The translations under genes and the position numbers were made by a program. The notes beneath the pieces are model-generated. The model made no database searches, was not told the origin of the DNA, and worked only from the letters and a program-made list of their open reading frames with translations. DNA of 52,166 nucleotides from an uncultured Bacteroidales bacterium. Its GTDB lineage: Bacteria; Bacteroidota; Bacteroidia; Bacteroidales; UBA932. Shown here piece by piece: positions 25,440 to 39,262 of this stretch (the first letter of the stretch is position 1; every line of letters begins with the position of its first letter). Location: NCBI GenBank assembly GCA_947306365.1, contig CAMZGD010000017.1, forward strand, positions 1-52,166. Direction: 5' to 3'.

Positions 25440-26411
25440 ATGACGATTGAAATCCTTCTGTTGATCGCCGGACTGGCACTGGTGCTCATCGGTGCGGAGG
25501 CGCTGATCGACGGGGCTTCCGGACTGGCCCGCCGCTGGGGTATCAGCGAGTTCGTGATCGGTTTGACCATCGTGGCGCTGGGAACGTCGGCACCGGAGAT
25601 GGTGGTGAGTTTCATCTCGGCGGCCGAACGGAATTCCGATCTGGCCGTCGGTAACATCATCGGCTCCAACATCTTCAATACGGCGCTGATTCTCGGCCTT
25701 TCGGCCGTCATCGCCCCGGTGGCCATCACGCGCGGCAACTTGCGCCGCGACATTCCGGTCAACATCGGCATTACCTTGCTGCTCATCGTGCTCGGCCTCA
25801 AGCACACGATCTTCGGCATCGGCCAGAATGGCCTGAGCCGCGTGGAAGGCTGCATTTTCCTGGGGCTTTTCGTCTGGTATATGGTTTCTTCGTTCCTGCA
25901 CGACAAGGAGAACTTCGATTCCGGGGAAATCGTCGGAGAGACGGCGGGACGGCCGATGTCGCTGGCCAGGGCGCTGCTCTTCATCGTCGCCGGACTGGCC
26001 GCCCTGATCTTCGGCGGCAGGCTTTTCGTCGACCACGCCCAGGAAATCGCCCGTATGGCGGGCCTGAGCGACAAGTTCATCGCCATCACCGTGCTGGCCC
26101 TCGGCACGTCGCTTCCGGAACTTGCGACCAGCTGCATTGCGGCTGCCAAGGGCCGCGGCCAGCTGGCCCTCGGCAATATCCTGGGATCGAATACGTCGAA
26201 CATCCTGCTGATCCTCGGCGGATCGGCGGTCATCCATCCGCTGAACATGGGCCACATCGACCTGATCGACTATACGGCGGTCTTCGCCTGCGCCCTGAGC
26301 CTGGTGCTGTTCGCCTGGACGGGCGTGAAGAACCGCATCGACCGGCTGGAAGGCGTGATCCTGGTGCTCCTGCAGATCCTCTATTTCGCGTACCTTTTCA
26401 TCATAAAATAG
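25440..26411 (+). CDS. Calcium/sodium antiporter (CaCA family, YrbG-like)
   Basis: The 323-residue protein has ten hydrophobic segments in two homologous halves. Each half carries the alpha-repeat motif of the CaCA superfamily: ALGTSAPEMVVSFISA with GNIIGSNIFNTALILG in the first, ALGTSLPELATSCIAA with GNILGSNTSNILLILGG in the second. The acidic residues in these repeats bind the transported cation, so it should exchange Ca2+ (or Na+) across the inner membrane. ATG 25440 was preferred over an in-frame TTG at 25422 because it starts right at the first helix. It is followed after 1 nt by mntP, forming a two-gene cation-export operon. Confidence 0.93.
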   Translation: MTIEILLLIAGLALVLIGAEALIDGASGLARRWGISEFVIGLTIVALGTSAPEMVVSFISAAERNSDLAVGNIIGSNIFNTALILGLSAVIAPVAITRGNLRRDIPVNIGITLLLIVLGLKHTIFGIGQNGLSRVEGCIFLGLFVWYMVSSFLHDKENFDSGEIVGETAGRPMSLARALLFIVAGLAALIFGGRLFVDHAQEIARMAGLSDKFIAITVLALGTSLPELATSCIAAAKGRGQLALGNILGSNTSNILLILGGSAVIHPLNMGHIDLIDYTAVFACALSLVLFAWTGVKNRIDRLEGVILVLLQILYFAYLFIIK

Positions 26412-26412
26412 G

Positions 26413-26973
26413 ATGTCGCTCTGGGAACTTCTCTTGCTGGCCGTCGGCGTTTCGATGGATGCCTTCGCAGTTTCCATCGGGAAAGGGCTGTCTGCCCGGA
26501 AAGTGACAGTGCGCGAAGCGCTCGCGGTCGCACTCTGGTTCGGCGGTTTTCAGGCGCTGATGCCGGTGATCGGCTATTTCCTCGGGGCGGGATTTGCCGA
26601 TCTGGTGGAGAAAATCGACCATTGGATCGCGTTCGCCCTGCTGGCGATGATCGGCGTGAACATGATCCGGGAGGCACTGAAAGCCGGAGACGCCGAACCG
26701 GCCGATGCTTCGTTCGCATTCCGTCCGATGCTGCTGCTTGCCGTGGCTACGAGCATCGACGCGCTGGCCGTAGGCGTTTCACTGGCGTTTGTCAAGGCGG
26801 ACATCTGGCGCTCGATCGCCATCATCGGCGTGACGACGGCCTTGTTTTCCGTGGTCGGCCTGCTGATCGGCAAGAAGGTCGGAAAACGCTTCCACAAGGA
26901 TGCTCAGATCCTGGGGGGTGTGATTCTCATCGCCATCGGCCTGAAAATCCTCATCGAGCACTTATTCTTTTGA
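26413..26973 (+). CDS. mntP: Manganese efflux pump MntP
   Basis: This 186-residue six-helix membrane protein matches MntP: GVSMDAFAVSIGKGL in helix 1 and ATSIDALAVGVSLAF in helix 4 hold the two conserved Asp residues thought to carry Mn2+, and GGVILIAIGLKILIEH closes the protein. In other bacteria the gene is controlled by a yybP-ykoY manganese riboswitch or MntR; none is visible here because it follows the antiporter stop by 1 nt and shares its transcript. The 3' end overlaps the convergent fusion gene by 12 nt. Confidence 0.95.
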   Translation: MSLWELLLLAVGVSMDAFAVSIGKGLSARKVTVREALAVALWFGGFQALMPVIGYFLGAGFADLVEKIDHWIAFALLAMIGVNMIREALKAGDAEPADASFAFRPMLLLAVATSIDALAVGVSLAFVKADIWRSIAIIGVTTALFSVVGLLIGKKVGKRFHKDAQILGGVILIAIGLKILIEHLFF

Positions 26974-28623
26974 TGCTTCGATCCAACGGAGATTGAACCG
27001 GTAGTGAAGCCGGCTGGAAAGCAGGTGGATGATGCCGTCGGGCGACTGTGTGCACGCCAGATAGCCTTTGGGCTCTGCGTGCACGGCATCCATCGTAAAG
27101 GAACCGGTCCAGGCGCCGCCGTCCATCGTCCGTACAGCCCCGTCGGTCAGATGCCGGCGGACGGGCCATGTTTCCCCCTCGTCGTAGGAGAGGGCCGCGA
27201 AGAGTCCGTTTTCATCGAAGGAGCATAGGAGGATCGGGCCCTCGGCCAGCCTGCGCAGCACCAGCCGCTGTCCGCTGCCGATGGGCGGGAACGGGGATGC
27301 GGTGAGGGTCCAGGAACGTCCGCCGTCTGTGCTGCGGCTGCAGGGCATCTTTCCATCGACGGCGTTGCCGCGTCCGAGGGCCAGCAAGGTGCCGTCCGCC
27401 CGTTCGACGATCCCTGCGTGGATGCCGGCGATGGTGCTGCCGGTATCTTCCCACGTCTGTCCGCCGTCCCGGGAGACGTGCAGTGCGGTGCCGTCTTCTC
27501 CCCCGGGGCCGGCGTCGCAGCAGAGCAGGATCCGCCCGTCGCTAGTGACGATCGGTCCGGCAATGACCTGATGACGGACGGTATGTTCGGGAGCGATAAG
27601 CCGGGGATGGCTCCACGATTGTCCGTCGTCCTCGCTGCGGCGCAGTAGGATTGCAAGGTCGCGCCATTCGCCGGCGTCGCTTACCCCGTTGAAATGCAGC
27701 AGTGTACCGTCGGGAAGCGTCAGCAGCGCCGTTCCGGTCACGTTCCGTTCAGGCACCTGGAAGAAGAGGCGGGCAGGGGACCACTGGCCGTCGTGGCAGC
27801 GCGCCTGCAATACCACCATTTCGCGGCCGGCTTCGGCACGGCAGGAATACCAGACGGCCAGCAGGTCGCCGCTGCGTGTCACCGTCACGGCGGGCTGATG
27901 ATTGTGCGGGAAAAACGGTGTGGATGGGTCGTCCGGTGGCAGGATGTACGGCTGCGGAGCCAGGAAAACGGGTTCCGGCCGGCAAAGCATCGTGGCGGGC
28001 AGGACCTCCACGATACGGAAACCCCGCAGGACCGAACGGTCTTCGGGCAGGGCGGCGGCGCGGGCGTCGCTTCGCAGATAGCGGAGCTCCACATTGTGGC
28101 TGCCGCCCCGCGTGACGCGGAAACCGGTATTGTCATCCCACGCGTCCAGACACCATTCCTCTACATTTCCGTGCATGTCGTACAGTCCCCAGGCATTGGG
28201 CGGGAATTGTGCCACACGCAGCGGAACCGGCACCTTGTCACGATTGTTTCCCTGCGCCTTTCCCTGGCTTTCCGGAAACGAATCGCCGGTATTGAAGGCC
28301 GTACGGGTGCCCGCCCGGCAGGCGTATTCCCATTCCGCTTCCGTGGGCAGCCGGAACGTGCGTCCGGTACGCGCAGACAGCCATCGGCAGAAACCGGCGG
28401 CATCGTCCCACGAAACCATCGTGACGGCATCGTCGTCACCGGTCGAGAAGGCGCGCCCGTGCGATGGATCGTATGCTTCGTACTGTGCGTTGGTCACTTC
28501 CGTCGCGCCCATCTGGATCGTCGTCTCCGGAATCTGCACCAGCGGCAGCCCGATTCCCGCCACCCGGACGGTATCGGCCGGCAGGAGCGCGAACAAGAGG
28601 GAAAGGACAGGGAGAATCGTCAT
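26962..28623 (-). CDS. FGE/SUMF1-like and sialidase-like beta-propeller fusion, secreted
   Basis: The 553-residue protein has a signal peptide (LPVLSLLFALLPA) and two domains. Residues 25-210 are FGE-sulfatase/SUMF1-like: MGATEVTNAQYEAY, TMVSWDDAAGFCRWLS, FRLPTEAEWEYACRAG, YDMHGNVEEWC and VTRGGSHNV. The active-site Cys pair of true formylglycine-generating enzymes is missing after RGGS, so a lectin-like or structural role is more likely. Residues 240-545 are a BNR sialidase-like propeller with Asp-box repeats (SEDDGQSW, SRDGGQTW, STDGGRSW, SYDEGETW). The conserved Arg triad could not be confirmed. It is 5 nt downstream of the Imm32-like gene in one transcript. It may act on sialylated or other host glycans. 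Confidence 0.85.
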   Translation of the reverse strand: MTILPVLSLLFALLPADTVRVAGIGLPLVQIPETTIQMGATEVTNAQYEAYDPSHGRAFSTGDDDAVTMVSWDDAAGFCRWLSARTGRTFRLPTEAEWEYACRAGTRTAFNTGDSFPESQGKAQGNNRDKVPVPLRVAQFPPNAWGLYDMHGNVEEWCLDAWDDNTGFRVTRGGSHNVELRYLRSDARAAALPEDRSVLRGFRIVEVLPATMLCRPEPVFLAPQPYILPPDDPSTPFFPHNHQPAVTVTRSGDLLAVWYSCRAEAGREMVVLQARCHDGQWSPARLFFQVPERNVTGTALLTLPDGTLLHFNGVSDAGEWRDLAILLRRSEDDGQSWSHPRLIAPEHTVRHQVIAGPIVTSDGRILLCCDAGPGGEDGTALHVSRDGGQTWEDTGSTIAGIHAGIVERADGTLLALGRGNAVDGKMPCSRSTDGGRSWTLTASPFPPIGSGQRLVLRRLAEGPILLCSFDENGLFAALSYDEGETWPVRRHLTDGAVRTMDGGAWTGSFTMDAVHAEPKGYLACTQSPDGIIHLLSSRLHYRFNLRWIEASKE

Positions 28624-28628
28624 GGCCG

Positions 28629-28838
28629 TCAGTCTATTCTTTCGATAACCAACTCAACGGAACCGTCTTCCAGGGAATTGTATTGATCAAGATGAATGTG
28701 TGCCCCGGGGTCGCTTTCCGCCAGCGTCGTCAGTTGTCCGGCCAGCGACCGCAGTCCCTCCCTGTTGGCAGAAACAACGACCTGACCGTCCTCGATCCGG
28801 ACGGCAATCTCAAAACCGTCTTCCCAGTAAAATTCCAT
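28629..28838 (-). CDS. Imm32-like small protein
   Basis: A 69-residue acidic protein starting MEFYWEDGFEIAVRI, with ANREGLRSLAGQL in the middle and HIHLDQYNSLEDGSVELVIE near the end. This pattern matches my memory of the Imm32 family, predicted from genomic context to be immunity proteins of polymorphic toxin systems; no matching toxin is visible nearby. ATG 28838 is only 5 nt from a perfect -7 box (28844-28851), so the message is nearly leaderless. It is the first gene of a two-gene unit with the FGE-like/sialidase-like fusion. It may simply be a widely distributed small protein of other function. Confidence 0.6.
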   Translation of the reverse strand: MEFYWEDGFEIAVRIEDGQVVVSANREGLRSLAGQLTTLAESDPGAHIHLDQYNSLEDGSVELVIERID

Positions 28839-28843
28839 CAATA

Positions 28844-28851
28844 CAAAGATA
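28844..28851 (-). promoter_or_regulatory. -7 box TATCTTTG of the Imm32/fusion unit
   Basis: A perfect TAnnTTTG match on the minus strand, 5 nt from the ATG. Confidence 0.6.
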
Positions 28852-28871
28852 GCAATAAAATGGATAACAAT

Positions 28872-28901
28872 AAAGCCCGGCGGGGAATCCCGTCGGGCTT
28901 A
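28872..28901 (-). terminator. Terminator of the hsp20 transcript
   Basis: AAGCCCGGCGGG pairs with CCCGTCGGGCTT (one G-T pair) around GAAT; on the minus strand it is followed by the short T-rich stretch ATTGTTATCC. It lies 27 nt beyond the Hsp20 stop. Confidence 0.75.
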
Positions 28902-28927
28902 TTGGTGTGTAATCGTATCCGATGAAA

Positions 28928-29359
28928 TTACTGGATTTCGATCTGGCGGTGGAGGGCAGGTTTCTCGATGATTTCAAGCTTGGGGAGACGGATGTTGAGC
29001 ACGCCGTTCTCCATGCGGGCATCGATCTTGTCGGTATCCACGTCGTCGGGCAGCATCAGCGACTGCTGGAATTTCTCGTAGGAGAATTCCCGGCGGAGGA
29101 AGCGGCCGTGCTTCTTCTCCTCCTTGTTCTCAGCCTTCTTTTCCATGTCGATGAGCAGGTTGCCTTCGCCATCCAGATGGATCTTGAAGTCGCCCTTCGT
29201 GAGCCCAGGTGCCGCGATTTCCACCTCATACGCCTTTTCGTTCTCGATTACATTGATGGCAGGCGCCGTACAGTTCGGGCGTTCCATCCAGCCGGTGTCG
29301 AAGAAATCATTGAAAATTTCTGGAAGCCAGCCATTCGAAGTTCTTCTAACAGGTAACAT
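28928..29359 (-). CDS. Small heat-shock protein, Hsp20/alpha-crystallin family
   Basis: The 143-residue protein has a short N-terminal arm with FNDFFDTGW, then the alpha-crystallin beta-sandwich from about residue 37 (AYEVEIAAPGLTKGDFKIHL) to 130, with the family signature NGVLNIRLPK, and ends in an IEIQ tail that could serve as the I-x-I anchoring motif for oligomers. It holds unfolding proteins in a refoldable state without ATP, for hand-over to DnaK and ClpB. It is a single gene with a terminator; no CIRCE element or clear heat-shock promoter was found in the 140 bp upstream, which hold only the weak hairpin at 29471. Confidence 0.96.
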   Translation of the reverse strand: MLPVRRTSNGWLPEIFNDFFDTGWMERPNCTAPAINVIENEKAYEVEIAAPGLTKGDFKIHLDGEGNLLIDMEKKAENKEEKKHGRFLRREFSYEKFQQSLMLPDDVDTDKIDARMENGVLNIRLPKLEIIEKPALHRQIEIQ

Positions 29360-29470
29360 AATGCAAAAACTTTATTCGTTCCGGCGTCCGGCCTTCCGGC
29401 CTTCTTCCCGGATCCCATTCGCGGGACACTATAGACATAGACAAACTGCGGACCAGCCCGGAATAATGGA

Positions 29471-29493
29471 CAAAACGGCACGGAAGGCGTGCC
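29471..29493 (-). terminator. Weak terminator after the methyltransferase gene
   Basis: GGCACG pairs with CGTGCC around a 5-nt loop; the minus strand continues GTTTTG. It lies 7 nt past the stop codon. Confidence 0.5.
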
Positions 29494-29499
29494 AAATTG

Positions 29500-30385
29500 T
29501 CAAGAAAGCTCCGCCCGGGAAGCCAATTCGTCCACCAGCGCGCATTGCAGCGAACGCTCGATCCAATAGTGGAAACGCGTGCGGGGGAATCGTGCTTCAT
29601 ACTGCCTGGCACGGACATAGGGGAGGACTCCGTCTGCGATGTCGTGCCAGATGTCCATAAAGACGAAGTCGGTTGCCGACGGACTCATCCGATGCGCAAG
29701 ATAATCGAACGCATCTGCTTCTATGACAGATACTTTATCTTTGGATGGAAACTGTGGAAGCAGCTGCTCTTTGAAAAGCGCGATGACCGACGGGTCGCGC
29801 TCGACGACGGTGACGGAGGCCACGTCGGGCTTCAACGACGCCATATAGGTGAAATAGCCGAGTCCCAGGCCGAAGGTGACCACGCGGCCGGACGCCGCGT
29901 CAATGGCGGCCTGCGAACTCTCGATCTCGCTCGGCTTGATGGACATCCATTCCCGGCCGTCCTGCAGCACGGAAGGATAGCTGAACGGCTCCGGGAAATA
30001 GCCGATGGCGGGAATCTGCCGCAGGTCGTCCGTCAGGACCAGGTCGTCGCGGAGAAAGAGTTCGTAGGGCCGGTAATGCTGCCAGGAAAACTGCCAGGTC
30101 CCGCAGGACCGGTCGGCAATGCGGATGTTCCGGTAATACGGATTGTCGCGGTACGCGGCCGCGTCGAGCCTCCGCAGACCCGGACGCAGGTACGATTCGG
30201 CGATGAACCGGTCTTCCTCCGACGATTCGGGATCGAGACCGAGGAATCCCCCCAGCAGGGCGGCATACACTACCTGTTCGGCCGCAGGGTCCGCACCGGC
30301 GGGCAGGAGTTCCGCCATCAGTTCCGGCGTGACGGCACAGGGCGTCTCGTTGAGATAATCGGCGACGAGCCAGCCGGCGCGATGG

Positions 30386-30405
<20 letters not shown>
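29500..30405 (-). CDS. SAM-dependent methyltransferase-like protein
   Basis: The product is 301 residues from ATG 30405 (MDIRKVNHRAGW); an upstream in-frame ATG at 30426 would deepen the overlap with the antiporter gene. The C-terminal half has a Rossmann-fold methyltransferase pattern: VVTFGLGLGYFTYMAS as the glycine-rich motif I, VTVVERDPSVIALF with the acidic residue at the end of strand 2, VIEADAFDYL and DFVFMDIWHD. This arrangement resembles spermidine synthase-like enzymes. The N-terminal 130 residues match nothing I recognise. The start overlaps the antiporter gene by 20 nt, so the two are cotranscribed. Substrate unknown. Confidence 0.7.
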
Positions 30406-35760
<5,355 letters not shown>

Positions 35761-35772
35761 TCCTTTTTCCCC

Positions 35773-37440
35773 ATGCTCAACATCTATTGCAAGAATACCC
35801 GTACGTCCCGTCAGTTCAATGAGGGGACCACGCTGGAGGAGATGCTCCCCGAATTCGAATTCGTACGTCCGTATCCCATCGTTTCGGCCAAGGTGAACAA
35901 CGTGTCGCAGGGCCTTCGTTTCCGCGTGTACAACAACCGGGACATCGAGTTCCTCGACCTGCGCGACCCGAGCGCCCGCCGGGTGTACTGCCGTTCGCTC
36001 TGCTTCCTGCTTTGCAAGGCGACGCAGGACGTATTCCCGAAGGCGCAGATGGAGATCAAGCATCCTATCTCGAATGGCTATTTCTGCGAGCTCCACAAGC
36101 CGGACGGCGGTGAGACGGCGGACGGCGACGTGGCGCGGATCAAGGGCCGGATGCAGGAGATCATCGACCGGAACCTGCCGTTCCACCGGCGCGAGGTGCG
36201 GCTGGAGGAGGCCATCGAGATCTTCCGGGCGCAGGGCTATGAAGACAAGGTCCGGCTGCTGGAGACCAGCGGACAGCCGTACGTGGACTACTATATGCTG
36301 GGCGATACGGTCGATTATTATTACGGCCGCCTGTTGCCTTCGACGGGCTATATCAAGGTATGGGACATCATTCCTTACCACGGCGGCATCCTGCTGCGCG
36401 TCCCCGACCGGTTCGATCCCGACGTGCTGGCACCGTTCGTGGACCAGCCCAAGACCTTCGAGGTGTTCTCGGAAGACTTCAAGTGGAACCGGATTATGAA
36501 TCTGCGTAATGCCGGCGACGTGAACCACGTGTGCCTCGAGGGCGGTGCGTCCGACCTGATCCAGATCTCGGAAGCCCTGCAGGAGAAGAAACTCGTTCAG
36601 ATTGCAGAAGAGATTGAACGGCGCTACAACGATCCGGAGCATCCGGTGCGCATCGTGCTGATCACCGGCCCGTCGAGCAGCGGAAAGACCACCGTCACGC
36701 GCCGGCTGAGCGTGCAGCTGAAGGCCTGCGGCCTCCATCCGATTTCCTTCTCTACTGACGACTATTTCGTGAACCGCATCGAAACGCCGAAGCTCCCTGA
36801 CGGCAGCTATGATTTCGACAATTTCGAGACCGTCGACCACCGGGCGCTCGAGCAGGATGTGCTCAGGCTCCTGCGCGGGGAAGTGGTGGATATGCCCGAA
36901 TTCAATTTCGTGACGGGCCGCCGGGAGTACAACGGCAAGCACCTGCAGATGAAACCGGGCCGCGTGCTGCTCATCGAAGGCATCCACGCCCTCAATCCGC
37001 AGCTGATCCCCCAGGTGCCGGCGTCCAGCACGTTCAAGATCTTCATCTCGACGCTTACCAGCATCTCGCTCGACGACCACAACTGGGTGCCGACCAGCGA
37101 CAACCGGCTGCTGCGCCGGATCATCCGCGATTACAACAAGGGCGCGTTCTCTGCGCGTGAGACCATCAACCAGTGGCCGAACGTGCGCCGCGCCGAGGAA
37201 CAGTGGATCTATCCGTTCCAGGAGAACGCCGACGTGATGTTCAATTCGGCCTATCTGGTCGAGTTCGCCGTGCTCCACGTGCACGCCGAACTGATCCTGC
37301 GCACCGTTCCGAAGAATTGTCCCGAATACAGCGAGGCCCACCGGCTGCTGAAGTTCATCCATTATTTCATTCCGGTTTCCGACAAGGAAATCCCCGCCAC
37401 TTCACTGCTCCGTGCATTTATCGGCGGCGGAAGCATGTAG
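35773..37440 (+). CDS. TGS-domain nucleoside (uridine) kinase
   Basis: The 555-residue protein fuses an N-terminal region related to threonyl-tRNA synthetase (TGS-like ubiquitin fold to about residue 60, then a second-additional-domain-like part to about 210, including KHPISNGYFCEL) with a phosphoribulokinase/uridine kinase domain. Walker A is GPSSSGKTT (299-307), and FSTDDYFVNR, DFDNFETVDH and LLIEGIHALNP complete the kinase core. This fusion is widespread in Bacteroidota and Firmicutes and is annotated as a nucleoside kinase that phosphorylates uridine or a related nucleoside; the TGS part may bind RNA or nucleotide. It starts 12 nt after the GH2 stop. Confidence 0.9.
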   Translation: MLNIYCKNTRTSRQFNEGTTLEEMLPEFEFVRPYPIVSAKVNNVSQGLRFRVYNNRDIEFLDLRDPSARRVYCRSLCFLLCKATQDVFPKAQMEIKHPISNGYFCELHKPDGGETADGDVARIKGRMQEIIDRNLPFHRREVRLEEAIEIFRAQGYEDKVRLLETSGQPYVDYYMLGDTVDYYYGRLLPSTGYIKVWDIIPYHGGILLRVPDRFDPDVLAPFVDQPKTFEVFSEDFKWNRIMNLRNAGDVNHVCLEGGASDLIQISEALQEKKLVQIAEEIERRYNDPEHPVRIVLITGPSSSGKTTVTRRLSVQLKACGLHPISFSTDDYFVNRIETPKLPDGSYDFDNFETVDHRALEQDVLRLLRGEVVDMPEFNFVTGRREYNGKHLQMKPGRVLLIEGIHALNPQLIPQVPASSTFKIFISTLTSISLDDHNWVPTSDNRLLRRIIRDYNKGAFSARETINQWPNVRRAEEQWIYPFQENADVMFNSAYLVEFAVLHVHAELILRTVPKNCPEYSEAHRLLKFIHYFIPVSDKEIPATSLLRAFIGGGSM

Positions 37441-37463
37441 GCGCACCCAACTTCCGGAAAAAG

Positions 37464-37901
37464 TCAGATCAGGCCAAGGATCAGGTTCCAGAGCAGAAAG
37501 CGGAGGAATTTGCCGAGCAGGAGCAGGAGCGCGGTCAGCCAGGGATTCGTCTTGTAGAAACCCAGGGCGATCGCGAACACGTCGCCCACGAACGGCACCC
37601 AGCTCAGCAGCGCCAGCCATACGCCGTAGCGGTCGACGTATCGTTTCTGCTTTTCCAGGGTCTCGGGTTTTACCTTGAACCATTTCTCCAGCCACGTCCA
37701 CTTGCCGAGCCAGCCCAGGCCGAAGGAGGTCAGCGAACCCAGCCAGTTGCCCAGCGTACCGACAGCCAGGCAGCCCCAGGGATCGGCCGTCATCTGCAGG
37801 ACCGCGATGTAGAGTACGTCGGAACTGAAGGGAACGACCGTCGCCGCGAGAAATGTACCGAGGAAAAGGCCCCAGAGGCCCCAGGCGCCGAGATCAGGCA
37901 T
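37464..37901 (-). CDS. YqaA/VTT-domain (DedA superfamily) membrane protein
   Basis: The 145-residue protein is short for DedA but matches the YqaA branch: an N-terminal hydrophobic hairpin LFLGTFLAATVVPFSSDVLY, the conserved GTLGNWLGSLTSFGLGWLGK, and SWVPFVGDVFAIALGFYK, the re-entrant loop with Pro and Gly typical of VTT proteins. VTT proteins act as lipid scramblases or transporters; some DedA members flip undecaprenyl phosphate, others phosphatidylethanolamine. The gene begins 8 nt inside the end of the ThrE-like gene, so it is translated from the same transcript. Substrate cannot be assigned. Confidence 0.85.
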   Translation of the reverse strand: MPDLGAWGLWGLFLGTFLAATVVPFSSDVLYIAVLQMTADPWGCLAVGTLGNWLGSLTSFGLGWLGKWTWLEKWFKVKPETLEKQKRYVDRYGVWLALLSWVPFVGDVFAIALGFYKTNPWLTALLLLLGKFLRFLLWNLILGLI

Positions 37902-39165
37902 GGCGTCGACAGGAGAACAGGCGGTTGGGGAGTTCGCTGATGAGGATGATGCCCAGGACGATGGCGATGGTCACCTTGACGGCCATGAAGCCGCTGCCCA
38001 GGGCGAGCCGCAGCTGGTCGGACACCACATAATACGAAGTCCAGAAAACGCCGGCACCGGGCACCAGCGGGAAGATGCCGCACAGCAGGAACACGATGGC
38101 CGGGCAGCGGTCGAGCACGGAGAAATACCGTGCCGAGAGCACGACGAGCATCGTCGCGAAGACCGTCGCGGCCGGTGGCGTGAACCCGGCATAGCGGGCA
38201 AGGACCATGTAAAGGATCCATCCCAGGACGCCGCTGACGCCGCAGAGGATATAGTACTTGCGCGGTACGCCGAACAGCACCGCAAAGGCGGCCGTGCCGA
38301 TGAAGGACGCAATGATCTGGACCGGCATGGCAAAGGTGAACGGATCGACCGTCATCCCCTTCAATACGATCAGCTTTCCGAAAACCAATCCGTCGCAGAC
38401 AAAGGCCAGGGCGACGCCGGCCGCGATGCAGAAAAACACCAGCATCGCGTCGAGCAGCCGCGTGGCGCCGGCAATATAGTCTTCATTGGCCACGTCGCGC
38501 ACGCCATTGACGAACGGGACGCCCGGAATCAGGGGGATGATGGCGCCGATGATCATATTGGGCAGGCTGTGGCCGAAGCCGATGCGATGGAATGCGATGC
38601 AGAGCGCCGTCACGAAAAAGCCGCCGACGATGTTGCCCACGATCTTTGACATGTGGGGCGCCGTGACATAGAGCACGAACAGCCAGAGCAGGATGCCGCA
38701 GACGAACGACGCGGCGCAGTCGAGCATCCCGCCGCCGAAGACGATGCAGAAGCCCGCGCTGCCCAGCGCAGAGGCAAGGACTTGCTCCCAAACGGGGTGG
38801 GGGCGCATGTTACGGATTTCCTGGAGCTGCTGCCGCGCACTTTCCAGGGTGTGCTTTCCGGCGACGATGTCGCGCGAGAGCTGGTTGACGGCCACCACCT
38901 TGTCGAGCTGCGTGCCCTTGAAAGGAATGAACTCCACGTTCGCGTACTTGTTGAAGCTGCTGGTGGTGAAGATGCCGTTGCTCAGCACGAAGAAGCTCTT
39001 CTTGTCGACGCCGTAATGCGAGGCGATACGTTCCATCGTCTCTTCGACACGGGAAATCTCCGCGCCGTTCTCGAGCAGGATATGCCCCGCTTCCGATGCG
39101 ACGGCAAGGGCTTCGGCCTGCCGTTCTTCCAGATTCTCTGCCGGTGACTGTAGTTTTTCGGGCAT
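37894..39165 (-). CDS. Threonine/serine exporter (ThrE family)
   Basis: The product is 423 residues from ATG 39165 (MPEKLQSPAENLEER); earlier in-frame starts lie upstream of the promoter. The N-terminal soluble half has the ThrE motif AGHILLENGAEISRVEETMERIA and a FFVLSNGIFTT strand. The membrane half has about ten hydrophobic segments in two blocks (ThrE and ThrE_2), including IGAIIPLIPGVPFVNGVRD and CGIFPLVPGAGVFW. Both halves, often split in two genes in other bacteria, are fused here. It would export threonine and serine by proton-motive force. Its end overlaps the VTT gene by 8 nt, and it is divergent from the M16 peptidase gene. Confidence 0.93.
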   Translation of the reverse strand: MPEKLQSPAENLEERQAEALAVASEAGHILLENGAEISRVEETMERIASHYGVDKKSFFVLSNGIFTTSSFNKYANVEFIPFKGTQLDKVVAVNQLSRDIVAGKHTLESARQQLQEIRNMRPHPVWEQVLASALGSAGFCIVFGGGMLDCAASFVCGILLWLFVLYVTAPHMSKIVGNIVGGFFVTALCIAFHRIGFGHSLPNMIIGAIIPLIPGVPFVNGVRDVANEDYIAGATRLLDAMLVFFCIAAGVALAFVCDGLVFGKLIVLKGMTVDPFTFAMPVQIIASFIGTAAFAVLFGVPRKYYILCGVSGVLGWILYMVLARYAGFTPPAATVFATMLVVLSARYFSVLDRCPAIVFLLCGIFPLVPGAGVFWTSYYVVSDQLRLALGSGFMAVKVTIAIVLGIILISELPNRLFSCRRHA

Positions 39166-39201
39166 TTTCGCGACTAATGGGAAAAAACTTTCTTCGTGCT
39201 G

Positions 39202-39209
39202 CAAAGATA
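39202..39209 (-). promoter_or_regulatory. -7 box TATCTTTG of the thrE-VTT operon
   Basis: A perfect TAnnTTTG match on the minus strand, 36 nt before ATG 39165; back-to-back with the M16 promoter. Confidence 0.6.
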
Positions 39210-39222
39210 GCTTTAATTTGAT

Positions 39223-39230
39223 TATCTTTG
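39223..39230 (+). promoter_or_regulatory. -7 box TATCTTTG of the M16 peptidase operon
   Basis: A perfect TAnnTTTG match, 32 nt before the ATG at 39263; only 13 nt separate it from the divergent box. Confidence 0.6.
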
Positions 39231-39262
39231 AAGTTCGAACGAAAATTACAATTACCTGCAAT

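Noticed and set aside
26300-26412. A manganese riboswitch (yybP-ykoY) ahead of mntP
   Set aside because: mntP starts 1 nt after the antiporter stop, and neither this stretch nor the antiporter leader shows the riboswitch pattern.
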